Assembly: GCA_003427395.1 (NCBI GenBank)
Contig: BFEA01000019.1
Span: 4,884,126 to 4,906,983 of the forward strand
From: Chara braunii
Taxonomy: Eukaryota; Streptophyta; Charophyceae; Charales; Characeae
Length of the DNA: 22,858 nucleotides
Reading direction: 5' to 3'
Part shown: one piece after another, positions 9,200 through 19,921 of the stretch
Position numbering within the stretch: position 1 is the stretch's first letter
How the letters are laid out: each line of letters starts with the position of its first letter
The notes under the pieces: generated by a model
Told to the model about the DNA's origin: nothing
The model's database searches: none
What the model saw: only the letters and a program-made list of their open reading frames with translations
Position numbers and translations under genes: made by a program

Positions 9200-9445
9200 T
9201 TACGAAAGTTGTCATGCACGGGCAGCTCAACACTGTGAGGTTGAAGTCCAATGGCCTAACGCCTAAACTACTCTCAACTAATTTGATTGCAGAGGTCGCG
9301 GGCTCAAGTGCCGACCGACCGTAACGGGGTGAAGGCCAAAGCGGAGCTCCTCGAATAAAGGAGCGAGCGGGGTCGGATAAATTCGATCCCCGAGTCACCT
9401 AATTGTCAATCCGCACCGAAACCCACTGAGCTAGCTCCTACTTCA
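9200..9445 (-). mobile_element. Candidate tRNA-derived SINE with tRNA-like boxes on both strands
   Basis: On the minus strand from about 9440 I read GGAGCTAGCTCAGTGGG, which contains a canonical Pol III A box (TAGCTCAGTGG). About 35-40 bases later comes GGGGATCGAATTTATCC, close to a B box. This is normal tRNA spacing. On the plus strand the other end reads AATGGCCTAACGCC and later GGTCGCGGGCTCAAGTGCC, again an A-box/B-box-like pair in the style of plant SINE heads. No intact tRNA cloverleaf forms. A poly-A-rich stretch (9068-9180) lies outside. No target duplication was found, so the element limits are approximate and the dimeric reading is inference. Confidence 0.5.
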
Positions 9446-10200
9446 GTTTGAAAAGCAGCAACTTAGGTATTTGTAGAGTAGTGGGGCTTGGTCCTCCTAG
9501 CGTCCAGAGCCATTTCTAAATACGTGCATGTGTGCACGCTTGCTGGTCTGTGTGTCTATTTGAGTGCTTGTCGGCCTAAGTGAGTGTGTGCCCTGCAAGG
9601 GCACTTGGTCGCTCAGAAGGCCCTGTAACTCTGACATTAAGGGTTACGACAGAAAAATTATCAACTAGCGGGGTAGGCCCTCACTCTTAGAACAACGGGG
9701 AAAACACTCAAGTAGCAGGTGGCCGATACCATACCAAGTAGAGGTAGCTGTGCCGAGTACTCTAGGTTGAGCAAAGGAAGACAAACATTGATATTTTTAG
9801 ACGCCCAATACCGGTAGGTAGACAGGTACCAGGCCAAGTTCAGTGTGTGTCGTGGATCTACCCGACACAGTATTAACCCAATCAACCCCTCGACCTCTTC
9901 GGTCCAAGGGTATTACTACTAATCTTAACTATCACAGGGCGCGTCATAACAACGCACGCACATACTTCCGATATTTTATCACCAATTCGCCACGGCCTCA
10001 TTGGCCGAGGTATTCGTTGCGAGTGTCACGCTAAAGCGTGCAGCCGACGTCGCCACTGTGTCGAATGCAAAAGCATGGTCTAATACCCTTGTAAGGGTAT
10101 TTGGTTCGATAGTATTCCCAGACCCTATTAAGCGACGTCCCCGTCGCTAGGGACATTTATCACGATCGTTCATACAATTCCCCTCTTGATCGTTTCCCAT
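9446..10200. other. Unassigned sequence with several short perfect hairpins
   Basis: No gene is supported. Short stems occur at 9588-9604 (GTGCCCT/AGGGCAC), 10027-10040 (CACGCT/AGCGTG), 10083-10100 (ATACCCTT/AAGGGTAT) and 10131-10148 (AGCGACG/CGTCGCT). Stems of 6-7 bp are expected by chance at this length; only the 8-bp stem at 10083 stands out. Confidence 0.4.
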
Positions 10201-11430
10201 AATCAAATTAACTGATAAAATATGACATGATCGATAAGATCGCTGGACAGATGATACAATACAAAACAATACATGTACCTCTCTTTCACCTCGGAAGAGA
10301 AGGTAAGCCCTTTTACCAAAATAAGGCGCATCTTTGATAAGTGGATAGCCAAATCCGATTCCCTGGAAGTGTGGTTCAGGATTGACATCGTCACCTCACT
10401 TTTCATTATAACTGTCGGGATTTTAAACTCGGGTCTCCCACATTACAAAATAAATTTAATAACATGAAGTGGGGATACTTGATCCGTACTACAGTACATG
10501 AAATAGTCAAGTATGGCAATGTTTCCTCCTTCCCCTCACCCTTAGATTTCTGGCCAGGTCATCGTTGGTTGTCTTCAGGGTCATTTATCCGCATGCGAAC
10601 TCAACCCCTCAAACGTGGGTCTTAATCGAGACCTTGGATGTCCAACTTTCGATATTAATGTCTTGGGACTTCCCAGCCTCCAGAGCGATCAAACCACCCA
10701 AACTTATGGAATGGTCCGATGCTCCAAGCAATCCAAAATAAACATAGCACTGGGTGTCCCCAAACTTATGGGGACTTCTCAGCCTTGATGACCCAGTCAA
10801 ACTTTAAAGCAATACTGCCCCTCCCAGCCTTCCCCCAGATGCATCTCCTTTTTACAATTTGCTTTAAGTCAAACAACAAAATTGAAACTGACATTGCACA
10901 TACATTCCTTTACTTAGTCTGGCTTGTATCATGAAAGTCGAACCGAAAGACAACGTAAAGGGATGCACTCAGTATATTCAGTCAAAACGCAATCAAGGAG
11001 TACAGGTAATAGCAGGGTTTATAGAGGGGAAACAATTGTTTCCTTTGAATTCCCTGCCTCCAGAACCTCGCCTAGGTTCCGACAGAGCTCCCACAATCGG
11101 TGGGCTGACTCCCCACAGAGTCTTACAGCGGTCCTACGGGTTGCAATCCCGCCTGTCACCTTCCTCTCAGAACCGGACTAGACTTAGAGTAAGAAAAATA
11201 AAATAAGGACCACTCCCTTTACATCACACCTCTGCCGCCAGCCAGTGCCCAACAGCAGCCACACTAATCACTCTCAACAGCAGCAACAGTAGCGTATGTT
11301 TGTGTCAAACCTGAAGACCGCCGGCCCCACAGACTGCCTACTTCGCCGACTGCCAACCCTGCAGACTGCCGCCACCCAGATACGGACCCTTTTCCTGCTT
11401 ACCCTTCACCCTCTCCCGCTCTCTTCGTTG
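10201..11430. other. Unassigned sequence, no supported gene
   Basis: Short ORFs (10273-10467, 10719-10934, 10924-11206) show no recognisable domain. Around 10665-10835 the words CCCAAACTTATGG and ACTTCTCAGCC or CTCCCAGCC recur, suggesting a decayed tandem repeat. A tRNA-like T-arm (GGGTTGCAATCCC) near 11138 has no canonical D-arm or A box with it. Confidence 0.4.
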
Positions 11431-11559
11431 TTGTCTTGTGTGCAGGTACATGTTGCCTCCCCGCAGCGTAGCTATGGCTGACTCCCTTCGCAAGAATGCT
11501 CCTCCACCTCAGCGCTCTGCGGTGTGTCGGATGGTGGGCACCCGCTCCGATACCCGTGC

Positions 11560-11816
11560 AGTCAGACTCGCTATCTCACTCGCTTCATATGCATGCAAAC
11601 GGGAGGCACATCGAGCTGGCGACTGGCGCCCAACTCAAAGTTCGAAGACATGGCAACTTGGAGAACCGCCCGACTACACGGTCTCATCAAATGGCTATGG
11701 CGCACAACGCCCACAACTCCCAACCCGACTATATACTCAACTCACCGCTCGCACTCCCGCTACGGCAGTGCTTCCACACAGCTCACGCAGGAAGGAATAA
11801 ATGGCCTGACGCAGCA
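11560..11816 (+). repeat. Dispersed repeat R2, plus-strand copy
   Basis: The ordered blocks CAGTCAGACTCGCTATCTCA, CATGCATGCAAAC (as CATATGCATGCAAAC), CTGGCGACTGGCGCCCA and GGCAGTGCTTCCACACAGCTC match the reverse complement of 6447-6843. Overlapping ORFs in two frames here (11438-11800 and 11496-11882) look like consequences of the repeat, not genes. Confidence 0.62.
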
Positions 11817-13260
11817 AATGAGGATGTATCTTCCGCTAGACTACGGAAAGATACATTGCCACATGCACGTCATCCTTCATGACTGCCACACAACCTGCTT
11901 CTCCCCTAACTCCTAACTCGCTAACCCATTCCCAAAACTAACAACGCAACCTGTTTCGCCCAGCCAACAAACACCTAAGTTGGCTCTTCTCTCACTCGGT
12001 TTCACGAGGAAACGAGCGGGGTACTCGATTCTTACTCTCGGCCATATCCACCACCGAACGACTTTGCGCACTACACTTCGTACTAACCTTCTTCTCTACT
12101 AATCTATAACTAAAACTAACCTCCCCATCGTGTTCGCCGTATGCCAAAACCCCCATTTAGCCTCATTCCCTGCCCGATTCCGTGGTGGATTGAGCGAGTT
12201 ACTCCTCTTTTTCCCTTTCTACATCCGCCATCTCCACTATCTCCGCGCAAGCCCTTCTCCATTTATCTCTCTAACCACTAATCCTTCCGCCAATCTAACC
12301 TTACCATCTGCTTCCTCCGGGACCAAGACCCCGGGATCGCGCCTTTTCTCTCTCGATTCCATCAAGGATCGAGAAAGTTATGCATCTCTCAGGGTAACCT
12401 CCTTCGCCTGGCTCTGCCATGATCGCCCATCGTGTTCCCGTCTCAACCTGGCCAGGCCCGCGTCCGGGTTCTCTCCCCCTTCGTAGGCCAGCTCCAACGA
12501 CAAAGTCCGAGTATACCGGACAACCCAACGCGGCCCGTCGCATTCACCCGCTCGCTTCGCTGCGAACGGCCCCCTTGAGATCACCAGATAACCACACTCT
12601 CCGAACAACGGTGCGCACGAACGAGCCACCGACTGCTTTGACCCACAGCCGGAAGCCACCGCGCGCCCAAAACGTATCGAGGCGAAGTGTACCGCCTCAC
12701 CTCTGCGCTGATAACCACGAGTCAAGGGAGAAGCGGACGCACCCGGCATCTGACGCGTTGGGACGGACCGAAAGCCTCCACCTGTGCACGCTGGCGCAAA
12801 AGGGACATCCCTCCCCTCCCTGGATCCACAAGCGCCTGTTGCCGCGGGCACCACCCACAAAGGTCAACGCAGGCGAAGCCCAAGAGGCCAAGGACGATAG
12901 CCTTTACAGCCCATAACCTAAATGTGGTGGAACCACAATGCACCACGATCCATCACAATGTGCAGCATACCGAGACCACAACATGGGGGACACAACAGGC
13001 GCAAGCGCGGATTCCAACAAGTCTAGGGGGGGGGGTGACGGACCCCGCCTCGCGACACCATCAGCAGATGCATCACCCACCCCACAAGTCTCCGCCTGCG
13101 CATATGGCAAGCAGCGGATGCAGGGTCGGGGTCACCTGCGTCACCGCCCAATGGCACAGCGTGGACAACAGAGGGCGCACATAGGCATCGCACCTACTGG
13201 TCGGTGCGGCCCCCACGTGCTCCCTTATTGAAGAGTTGGGTCAGAGTGGCTGCTACGGAG
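11817..13260. other. GC-rich sequence with many overlapping open frames, no supported gene
   Basis: From about 12130 to 13230 open frames overlap on both strands (for example 12419-12916 plus and 12378-12860 minus), as expected in GC-rich DNA with few stops. I recognise none. The minus frame 12378-12860 continues past its stop for roughly 50 more charged codons, and could be a decayed coding piece. A G9 run lies near 13026. Confidence 0.4.
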
Positions 13261-15271
13261 ATCCCCGGAACAATATAACGGGGTACCATGGCGCAATCCC
13301 GAAAACAGTTCATGGCCTCCTGAGGTCTTAGGCCTTATGGGTTTTTATGTTTCTTGGGGTTTTCATCCGCAGAGTATTAGTCGCAGAAAACGGTGAAGTT
13401 GACTCATGTAGTGTGTGTGATGTTGTTGTTTAAACTATGTGATCGTAGATATGGGTGAAAAATTATGGATTGAGCCTTGGTGATTGCTTGTGTATTGCGT
13501 GAATGCAGATGGATAAGCCACATTATTGATGTGAGAGTGATTGTCTAACACCACACAATCTCTTCATTTGATTGATTGAACCACTTTTTAGTCTCAACAA
13601 TTTAGTGAAAATGTGTGTGTTTAGACCTCGCAACAACCGTGATAATGCGCACGTTCACCCTTGTTATTTGAATTAGTTGGTCGGGCGTTGGTCCTGAACC
13701 TGGAATTCGAGGTCCTTGTTCAGGACATTCAAGGTTTTAGCTTAGCACAAAATAGTTTACCCTAAGTGCTGAGCATTTGCGCACTGCCCATCATGACCCC
13801 TGCCTAGAGGTCAGGAGCGTTGATAGGGTTCAATGATCAATCTTTCAGTCATTCAATATTGTAAAGAAAATTCCCTTCATGGCACCTCATCTCTGACACA
13901 TGAGTGTCGTACGCAGCGCTGAGTCGTGTGAAGGGTCGAGCGGTTGTGGGTAACGTGTGAAGCATCGTCACGACAGTTAATCACGAGAGCCCATATAATT
14001 TAATATTATGCCTTCCCTCAGACGAGCGTACCTCTTAAACATTTCCATGTGCAGACTACACATGTAGTCTCACACGAAATAAGTTATCATGGGACAAGCG
14101 TTCGAAAGGAGGGCGATGTGCAATTTGATCGTTTCTTCGTTTACATTTATTTTGGTGTAACGATAAGGTTATGGACGGAAGAGTTAACGCGCTGCTGTTG
14201 GTGCGCCAGACAACTCGCCACCACTCCAAATTCCCTTCTGCCCTTGACGCCATCTTACCCTACACCCTTTGGGGCACCGCAGGGTGCAGAAGATGGTCGG
14301 GTTTTCAATCCGGTTTTACGCTCGCTGGAGGATTGACGCCTTTAGAGCGCGCATCAACTGACGCCTGAACATCGGACGCAGTCCCATGACTCGATGGGAC
14401 CACACCTTTATGGGCACTACATAGTACTCCATTATTGCGACTGCTCATGTATTCACGCATGACTAGTCATTACGATAGAGGCTTGCGAAGCGACTACTAT
14501 TTATGCAAAATCTTTTGTAAGCGTTTGCGTGCTCTGATCCAATAACAATTATTGGTTGAGTAAAAAAAGGGGCTATGCGCGATATTGCGAGTAGGATCGA
14601 GTTTTCGTTAGAAAGTGCATCGGGTGGTTGGAATAGTCGTCCTAATTGACTAGCGTAGGGTCGCGTTCAAGAGATCAGTGCCTCAAATGATGATTCGCGC
14701 GTGGATCCGATTCGGGCGTTAACCGAGCGTACCGCCATGTTACAGCGAACGAGAAACGACCTCGTTGGACCACCTTTGGGATTGCATACGAAAAGCCTTC
14801 GCATGTGCTCTGGTAGCTCGACGGGGATACGCCCACCCAAGGGATGGTGACAACTCCCACGAGTGGTGGTAAGCAGTGCCTCACGTTGCCCTATCCTGTC
14901 ATACGGGTTCGCGAGAGGTACAAGTGACACACTCAGCCAGAGCGACAAAACGCTCTATGCGACAAGTCCTGCCTGCGTGACGAGGTCGGTAGGGTCCCAC
15001 CACGGGACCGATATGCTCGACAGCGTAGGCAGTCTAGTGCATCCCTTTCAGTGTCCTTACCCGAACTTGGCTTACCCAACCGCTTTGATTGCCCTCATCT
15101 TCTCTTCGCGGTAGCAGCTAGCATGTGGCTGGGTGGCATGTTATGTCATAATAGACTTCCAAGCGGGACTCTTGCCCCTCTATACCTGCCACCTGGAAGA
15201 CAATCTTCAGGGTGCCGATTTGTGAGTGCACAACCACCCAGTCCCCTTTTTTATTTTTTAACTTTTGTTTA
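13261..15271. other. Unassigned sequence, no supported gene
   Basis: About 2 kb with only short unrelated ORFs. Perfect stems occur at 13691-13726 (9 bp, GTCCTGAAC/GTTCAGGAC, 18-nt loop), 14381-14400 (GTCCCAT/ATGGGAC), 14539-14555, 14939-14956 and 14993-15009. Most are near chance expectation. I see no rRNA or tRNA. Confidence 0.4.
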
Positions 15272-15463
15272 GGGAAACTACGCGGGAGTCACAAAAATGA
15301 GTTATAATTGCAGTTTGGGCCAAGATACAGTTTACAATTGCAGTTCGGGCAATGCATACAACCCGACGTTCTGCCCAGGTAGGGTGCCCGAAGTGCAATT
15401 GCAAACTTTATTTTGGTCCATGGTACAATTATAACTCGTTTTTGTAACTCCCGCATAGTTACC
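15272..15463. mobile_element. 192-bp foldback MITE (family M, copy 1)
   Basis: Two arms of about 80 bp (15272-15351 and 15385-15463) are inverted copies at roughly 80-85% identity, separated by a 33-bp loop. Shared blocks include AACTACGCGGGAGT/AACTATGCGGGAGT, GAGTTATAATTG, GTTT.CAATTGCA and TTCGGGCA. Ends read GGGAAACTACG and GGTAACTATG. Flanks are TTTTGTTTA on the left and a T10 run on the right, so a 9-bp target duplication is possible but not clean. It has no ORF. G-rich ends and small size would fit a Mutator-like MITE; this assignment is inference. Confidence 0.85.
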
Positions 15464-15775
15464 TTTTTTTTTTAACGCTCCAATCTACTCGTGGGGAGCA
15501 GCACGTGTTGGGAACTGGGCCCAGCGCCCGGTGATGATTTGAGGATGATTGGATTTGATTGTGATCAGGAAATAGGGTAACGAAAAACTGACCAGATCAT
15601 TACTCTACTTCTATCCAACCACTAATTTCGGGTATTCCTATCAACCCACCCATGTTGTCATCCCAACCAAGCCTCAACCCAGTCTCATGCCCCCAATCTG
15701 GCTAGGTTACAGGGCAGCGCACCGATCGTTGTCGACCTAGTTACCTACGTCTAGCGTCGGACCCTTTTTTAGTTA
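15464..15775. other. Unassigned sequence between a MITE and a LINE fossil
   Basis: No ORF, RNA gene or repeat is evident. It may include the unrecognised 3' part of the minus-strand LINE that follows. Confidence 0.4.
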
Positions 15776-17070
15776 TTCGACCCATGTCAATGGAATGACC
15801 TCTTGGAGCTGGGCCAATTTCTTCCTCTATCCCTCACAAACTTGAACTTTTCCTTCAATCCGGATTCTGATTTCTAAGTGCTGCATCGGGAGTGACACAG
15901 GTCCCCTACCATGAAACCCCCCTTGGTCCACGCCCCCCACGTTGGTTAGTGAGGATGCCTCCCCATTGACATTGAGGATGCATGGATGGCCAAAAAGTGA
16001 TTGTTTTATGATTTTTTGCCATCTTTGGGGGGGAGGGGCACGCTTGGGGCCCATTTCCCTCCACAGTGACACAATCTGATCATGTTTGGCCAAAGGGGGT
16101 CCGTGGTTATATCCCTCTGTGTCAGGTGCTGGGGAGACGAGGGGCCCTCGGAGGTGGTCGGCCCGGGGATTGTCCAGGCCGGGTTGGTGAACCACTATAG
16201 AGGGTGAATATGTCTCGCTAGGGGCGAGGTGCAGGGGAACCGCAATATATCATTTCCCATAAGCAGTCGGGTTATGACTTAAAAGCAAAGGGCTTTGAGT
16301 TTGTCTTGTGGTTCTAAAATCGCGACCCCCCTTGCGCCCTTGGCTGGGATATGAGGTCCCATGCAACCCTAGAGAGGAAGGAGAGATCTTCATGGCCGTT
16401 TTTCCACACACAAGTCGCCTCTGCTCCTTACAATTGTGAATTGCTTAGGCTGTACTGGCCAGCATGCAGCCTTATACTAGATGGAAGAGAAGATTGAAGA
16501 GTTAAGGACTAATGTCTGCCCTACTATGGATGTGTGTAAGCCATTTGATGTAGCAAATCTTTTGAGTGCCTCATCCACTAGTGTGATTCCATGGTCCGGC
16601 AGGGGCCCAAGGGTGTAAGCCTAACTCCCAACACCTTTATCCCCTCCTCTCACCCCTTCCAATCGATGGCCGGGTCTGGAGGGGGTGGCCCATCTTGAGG
16701 ATGGAGCCAGCAACCCTAAGTCTTGGGCGCCCATTTCACCACCATATCTGATGCTATTTAGAAGCACTGTATCACTCCAACCAATGCTTTGAGGGATGAC
16801 TTATTTGCCTTCATAAGGACTCTTAGGTTGTCTGCAAATAAAGAGTTTTTAAGGGTAAGGTGGCTATGGGAGTTAGGTGACCGTTGACCATTATGTTTGT
16901 TGTGGCTAAGGTGATAAGGTAACTATGACAAAAGGAAAGGGGTGGATAAGGTGACTATGACAAAAAAAAGTGCGGTTATGGGATCCCCTTGTCTCACCAA
17001 TCTCTATAGTGAAGCAGGGTTGGATAGGTGACCATTGACAATTATGTTTGTTGTGGTTGTCCGATGGAGG
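15776..17070 (-). pseudogene. Decayed LINE (non-LTR retrotransposon) reverse transcriptase
   Basis: Read on the minus strand in joined frames, motifs of a LINE ORF2 reverse transcriptase appear in the right order. They are IIVNGHLSNP (about 17050-17021), VRQGDPITALFFV (about 16996-16960), FADNL (16838-16824, where the FADD catalytic pair has become Asp-Asn), KWAPKT-stop-GCW (about 16736-16708), KVLGVRL (about 16640-16620), AWDLISQPRAQGG (about 16363-16326), then an open stretch 16195-15827 with WQKIIKQSLFGHPCIL. At least six stops and several frame changes break it. FADD to FADN removes a metal-binding Asp, so it is dead. In LINEs this enzyme copies element RNA at a nicked target. The endonuclease part and clear element ends are missing. 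Ordered motif content makes the call firm; exact limits are not. Confidence 0.8.
16874..17056. repeat. Local direct duplication inside the LINE fossil
   Basis: A 32-bp string starting TAGGTGACC occurs at 16874-16905 and 17025-17056 with two mismatches. In the minus-strand reading this duplicates the VNGHL segment. A second pair, GATAAGGTRACTATGACAAAA, lies at 16913-16933 and 16945-16965. Both duplications arose after or during decay, since they disrupt the reverse transcriptase order. Confidence 0.8.
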
Positions 17071-18156
17071 GTGTCCACCTATCTTCAGAAGTTAAAACAG
17101 AAAACATGTGGCAAAATTTTATCTCGTGCAAGTTGGAACAAGCATTTGACGAGGTAGAGGGGTGCAATCGATTGCTTAAATTTTTCGTGGTATGTTTCCA
17201 ACTATTTGTCAACAGGCGGCCAACATGCGGCCAACACGTTTTTTAACATGTTTCCGACACGTCCTGTAGTGGGACTTAGGTGCACGGTCCCTAGGAAGGA
17301 AGTTCACTACCACATGCCTCTGATGACAGACGAGGTCTCGAGGGTGACAGGTGGCCTGTGGTAGTAACACCCCATCTTGACGTTACTATTGTTATTGGAC
17401 TGTTGCTACTTGACGATAGACAAAGGTGAGGGTGCCAGAAACAGTGGCACGTGATAACTTGTGCCCAAATGCTTTCGACATTGTGATGCCCTGAGAACAC
17501 AAGTTTGATGCTGACCGTTAAAGCACCAGTACACCACATATCGACCCACGGGTGTCAGCATGAAACCCGAACCACTTCGGAGGCTGCCGTTTTTTTTTTT
17601 TTTTTAACGGCGGCCTACGCCGCGCGGCGCCGCCGAGTTTTGCTTGTGGCAACAAAAACTTTCTGCAAGGCTGGGGCCGTGTACTAGCGGCTTAACCCAC
17701 CACTATCTTTTACAGGCGAATGCAACATCCATCTACTAGGCTACTCCTAAAAAGTTGGGGATCGGGGCAGGGTTGGAGGCAGAAGAAAAGAAAATGAAAA
17801 AAAGAAGTAAAGGGAAAAAAACAAAAGAGTTTTGAATCCAGGGACATTGGGGAAGGCCCTCACGAAGTGGAAGTTGCACCAGTGCTTTGAGGAATGTATC
17901 TGGCCAGTAAGTGAGGAATGACATTGCTGTTGGTTCTTTTTTTTTCTCTCGTTTTCATGTCAATGTAGTGCCCTGCCAGCCAAGTAGGGCGTATTCCACA
18001 CGTGGGCACTAAGGGCCCCTTTCGACACCACTTGAACTCTAGTATTGGAGCGAAAATCTACGTTCCACCCTTCCCTAATGACGACACCGATTCGTTTTCA
18101 CATTCAGTCTCTCTAGTGCGTGCCCTTGAAACTCGAGTGCGGCCCCGGCAAAATCG
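17071..18156. other. Unassigned sequence
   Basis: No gene is supported. It holds a T16 run (17590-17605) joined to a GC palindrome (17608-17635: CGGCGGC arms around CGCCGCGCGGCG), and an AG-rich patch near 17770-17825. GGCGGCCAACATGCGGCCAA at about 17215-17234 is a small 12-bp tandem. Confidence 0.45.
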
Positions 18157-18201
18157 CACTTGAGCTCAAGGTACCCCATGGAGGTACCTTGAGTTCAAGT
18201 G
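18157..18201. repeat. 45-bp inverted repeat with 19-bp arms
   Basis: CACTTGAGCTCAAGGTACC (18157-18175) and GGTACCTTGAGTTCAAGTG (18183-18201) pair with one mismatch around a 7-nt loop. Related words (CACTTGAACTC at about 18029, TTCAAGTG at about 18287) occur nearby, so this may be the core of a decayed foldback element whose outer ends I could not place. Confidence 0.8.
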
Positions 18202-18382
18202 TCGGACCCTTGGGGCTGCCCAAAGCAGAGAACCTCGTGCCCTCCTGAAACAACGTGTCAGGGGTTGCAGACGCTGCTTCTGTTTCAAGTGCAGCGCTTT
18301 CAAGTGTTTTGTCTAGCGCACATGGAACCAAGAAAGACTGTAGTGAAAACTAATCGTGATTTTGCGATTAGGGTGGACTTGA

Positions 18383-19701
18383 GACTCTAAAGATATCTGG
18401 GACTGTGACTGCGGCGACTGGAAAACAGCCAACGAACTACGTAAGGCCTTGAAGTATTGTCACCACATTGGCCACAATGTAGATATAGTCATTGAGGCAG
18501 TGCCGTTGTCCTGGTATAGAACATTGAGGAGAGGCCCCTCCCTGCAGGAAGGAGACTGGATAGCAGTAAGAGGGACCTCTGATCAGGTGGGGAAGATACA
18601 TATGACCCGGACACAAGACGTCCTTGTGGAAATGTATGCAATTAACAGATCAGAAGCAATGCGAGGAGGGCAAGATCCCTTCATCTGGCAAGGCAAAACT
18701 GACGTCTTTCGAATTAGGGTCCTTGGAGAGGGTGAGGAAGCCCACGTTTTTCAGCCGGACATCAGGATTCAAGACCTCCCCTTTGACCCTCTGGAATGGA
18801 AGTGGAAACCCACAGCGAGAAGAGCAAACCCTGCCGCTTCGATCAGCCTTCAAAAGCTGACTAAGAAATCCACATACAAAATGCTTAAGCCCAAACGCTA
18901 CCTTAAGGACAGAATAATAGATAGGTGGGCAAAGCACCTCAATGTGGACGGCTCCCTTTTGACACCAATATCCTGGTTCCAAGGCCGGAAAGAAAAATCT
19001 GCAAAGATTACTTCTTTACTGTGGCAGATAGCACATCGATGTCTGCCAACTATGAACTGGCTGATTGATCATACAAACCTGGAACAAAAAGGCTGAGCCC
19101 TTCCCTGGTGCGCACGATGCTTGCGAACCTTCCCACCACGGAGGAATGCAGAAACCATTGTACATATCTTTATGCAATACCTGACAGTGCAACTAACGTG
19201 GTGATGTTGGGATAGAATTTGGAGAAAAATGATCCCTGACACCCCGTGGCCTTGGACCTGGAGGGCGATACTTTTAGGATATCGTTCTCAGGCCCAAGAG
19301 TTGTCCATATTCATGGAAAATGTGTTTAATTTAGGCCGTAGAGCGGTGCTCTGGGGGCTTTGGGGGCAACGTTGCCTCCTGGCCACGGAGGGCATGCAGA
19401 TAGAAGGGCCCGAGGCCACAGAGCAGATCCAACAACAAATCCGGATGGAGCTTATGAGAAAGCGGCAAACCTTGAAGTGACACTGGACCTCTTTCAGACT
19501 AAACAGGATATTAGGAAGGCAGTCTCCTCCTGTGGGAATACAGAGGACCAGCAGCGGCAGGAGTTGGTAGAATGCAGGGAATACCGCCTCATCTTCAACG
19601 ACTGGTCGAACATTGACCTTTCCTTTCCGCTCCGCCCCCCAACAGACTTCTCTGATCCTTTCCCGCCACACCCGTATTCCTTGATTGAGACAATTGTCTG
19701 A
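18383..19701 (+). pseudogene. 5'-truncated, broken LINE ORF2 C-terminal region
   Basis: One frame is open from 18383 to a TGA at 19094 (237 codons). The same frame resumes to a TGA at 19202 and again to 19480. From about 19465 a different frame continues to 19701. The first part contains GHNVDIVIEAVPLSWY and GDWIAVRG, and near its end LLWQIAHRCLPTMNWL. Next comes WCARC...ETIVHIF, the zf-RVT pattern of LINE ORF2 C-termini; the final Cys is lost (FMQY). RRAVLWGLWGQRCLL follows. LINE proteins use this region after the reverse transcriptase, probably for RNA or target binding. No reverse transcriptase motifs lie upstream, which fits the usual 5' truncation. Two stops and a frameshift make it non-functional. 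It is far less decayed than the 15776-17070 LINE, so probably younger. Confidence 0.78.
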
Positions 19702-19874
19702 GGGTTTACATGAACGTGTGCGAACATGCATGAGTGTACATGGGTGTGTACGGGTGTGCCTGAACGTGCCTGAGTGTGACAGAGGTGACTGCATTGTTTG
19801 TGTGTGGGTACATTATTCCCTACCTTCCCCCCCTGGCACCATGTACCCCTTGTCCTCTCACCACGATAGATGAC

Positions 19875-19921
19875 AAAACACCCCAGGGCTCCGGTGCCCC
19901 TCCCAGCTCTGGGGTGCTTTT
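19875..19921 (+). ncRNA. Stem-loop in the LINE 3' untranslated region
   Basis: AAAACACCCCAGGGCT (19875-19890) pairs with AGCTCTGGGGTGCTTTT (19905-19921), with one bulge and one mismatch around a 14-nt loop. It lies about 170 bp past the ORF2 end in the same orientation. In several LINE clades a 3' stem-loop is what the reverse transcriptase recognises; that role here is inference. No clear poly-A tail follows. Confidence 0.65.

Noticed and set aside
11080-11165. A tRNA-like fold (GACAG...CTGTC with GGGTTGCAATCCC).
   Set aside because: The T-loop is non-canonical and no D-arm, A box or anticodon arm of normal size fits.
12378-13231. Large overlapping ORFs on both strands (up to 165 codons).
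   Set aside because: GC-rich DNA has few stops; the frames overlap on both strands and none carries a recognisable motif.
13691-15009. A cluster of short perfect hairpins, considered as organelle-like or structured RNA.
   Set aside because: Stems of 6-7 bp with short loops are expected a few times per kilobase by chance; no conserved RNA or organelle gene is present.
17028-17246. A plus-strand frame with KLEQAFDEVEG, resembling reverse transcriptase motif A.
   Set aside because: It is isolated and lies on the strand opposite the adjacent LINE fossil, with no other motifs in order around it. A short chance match is more likely.
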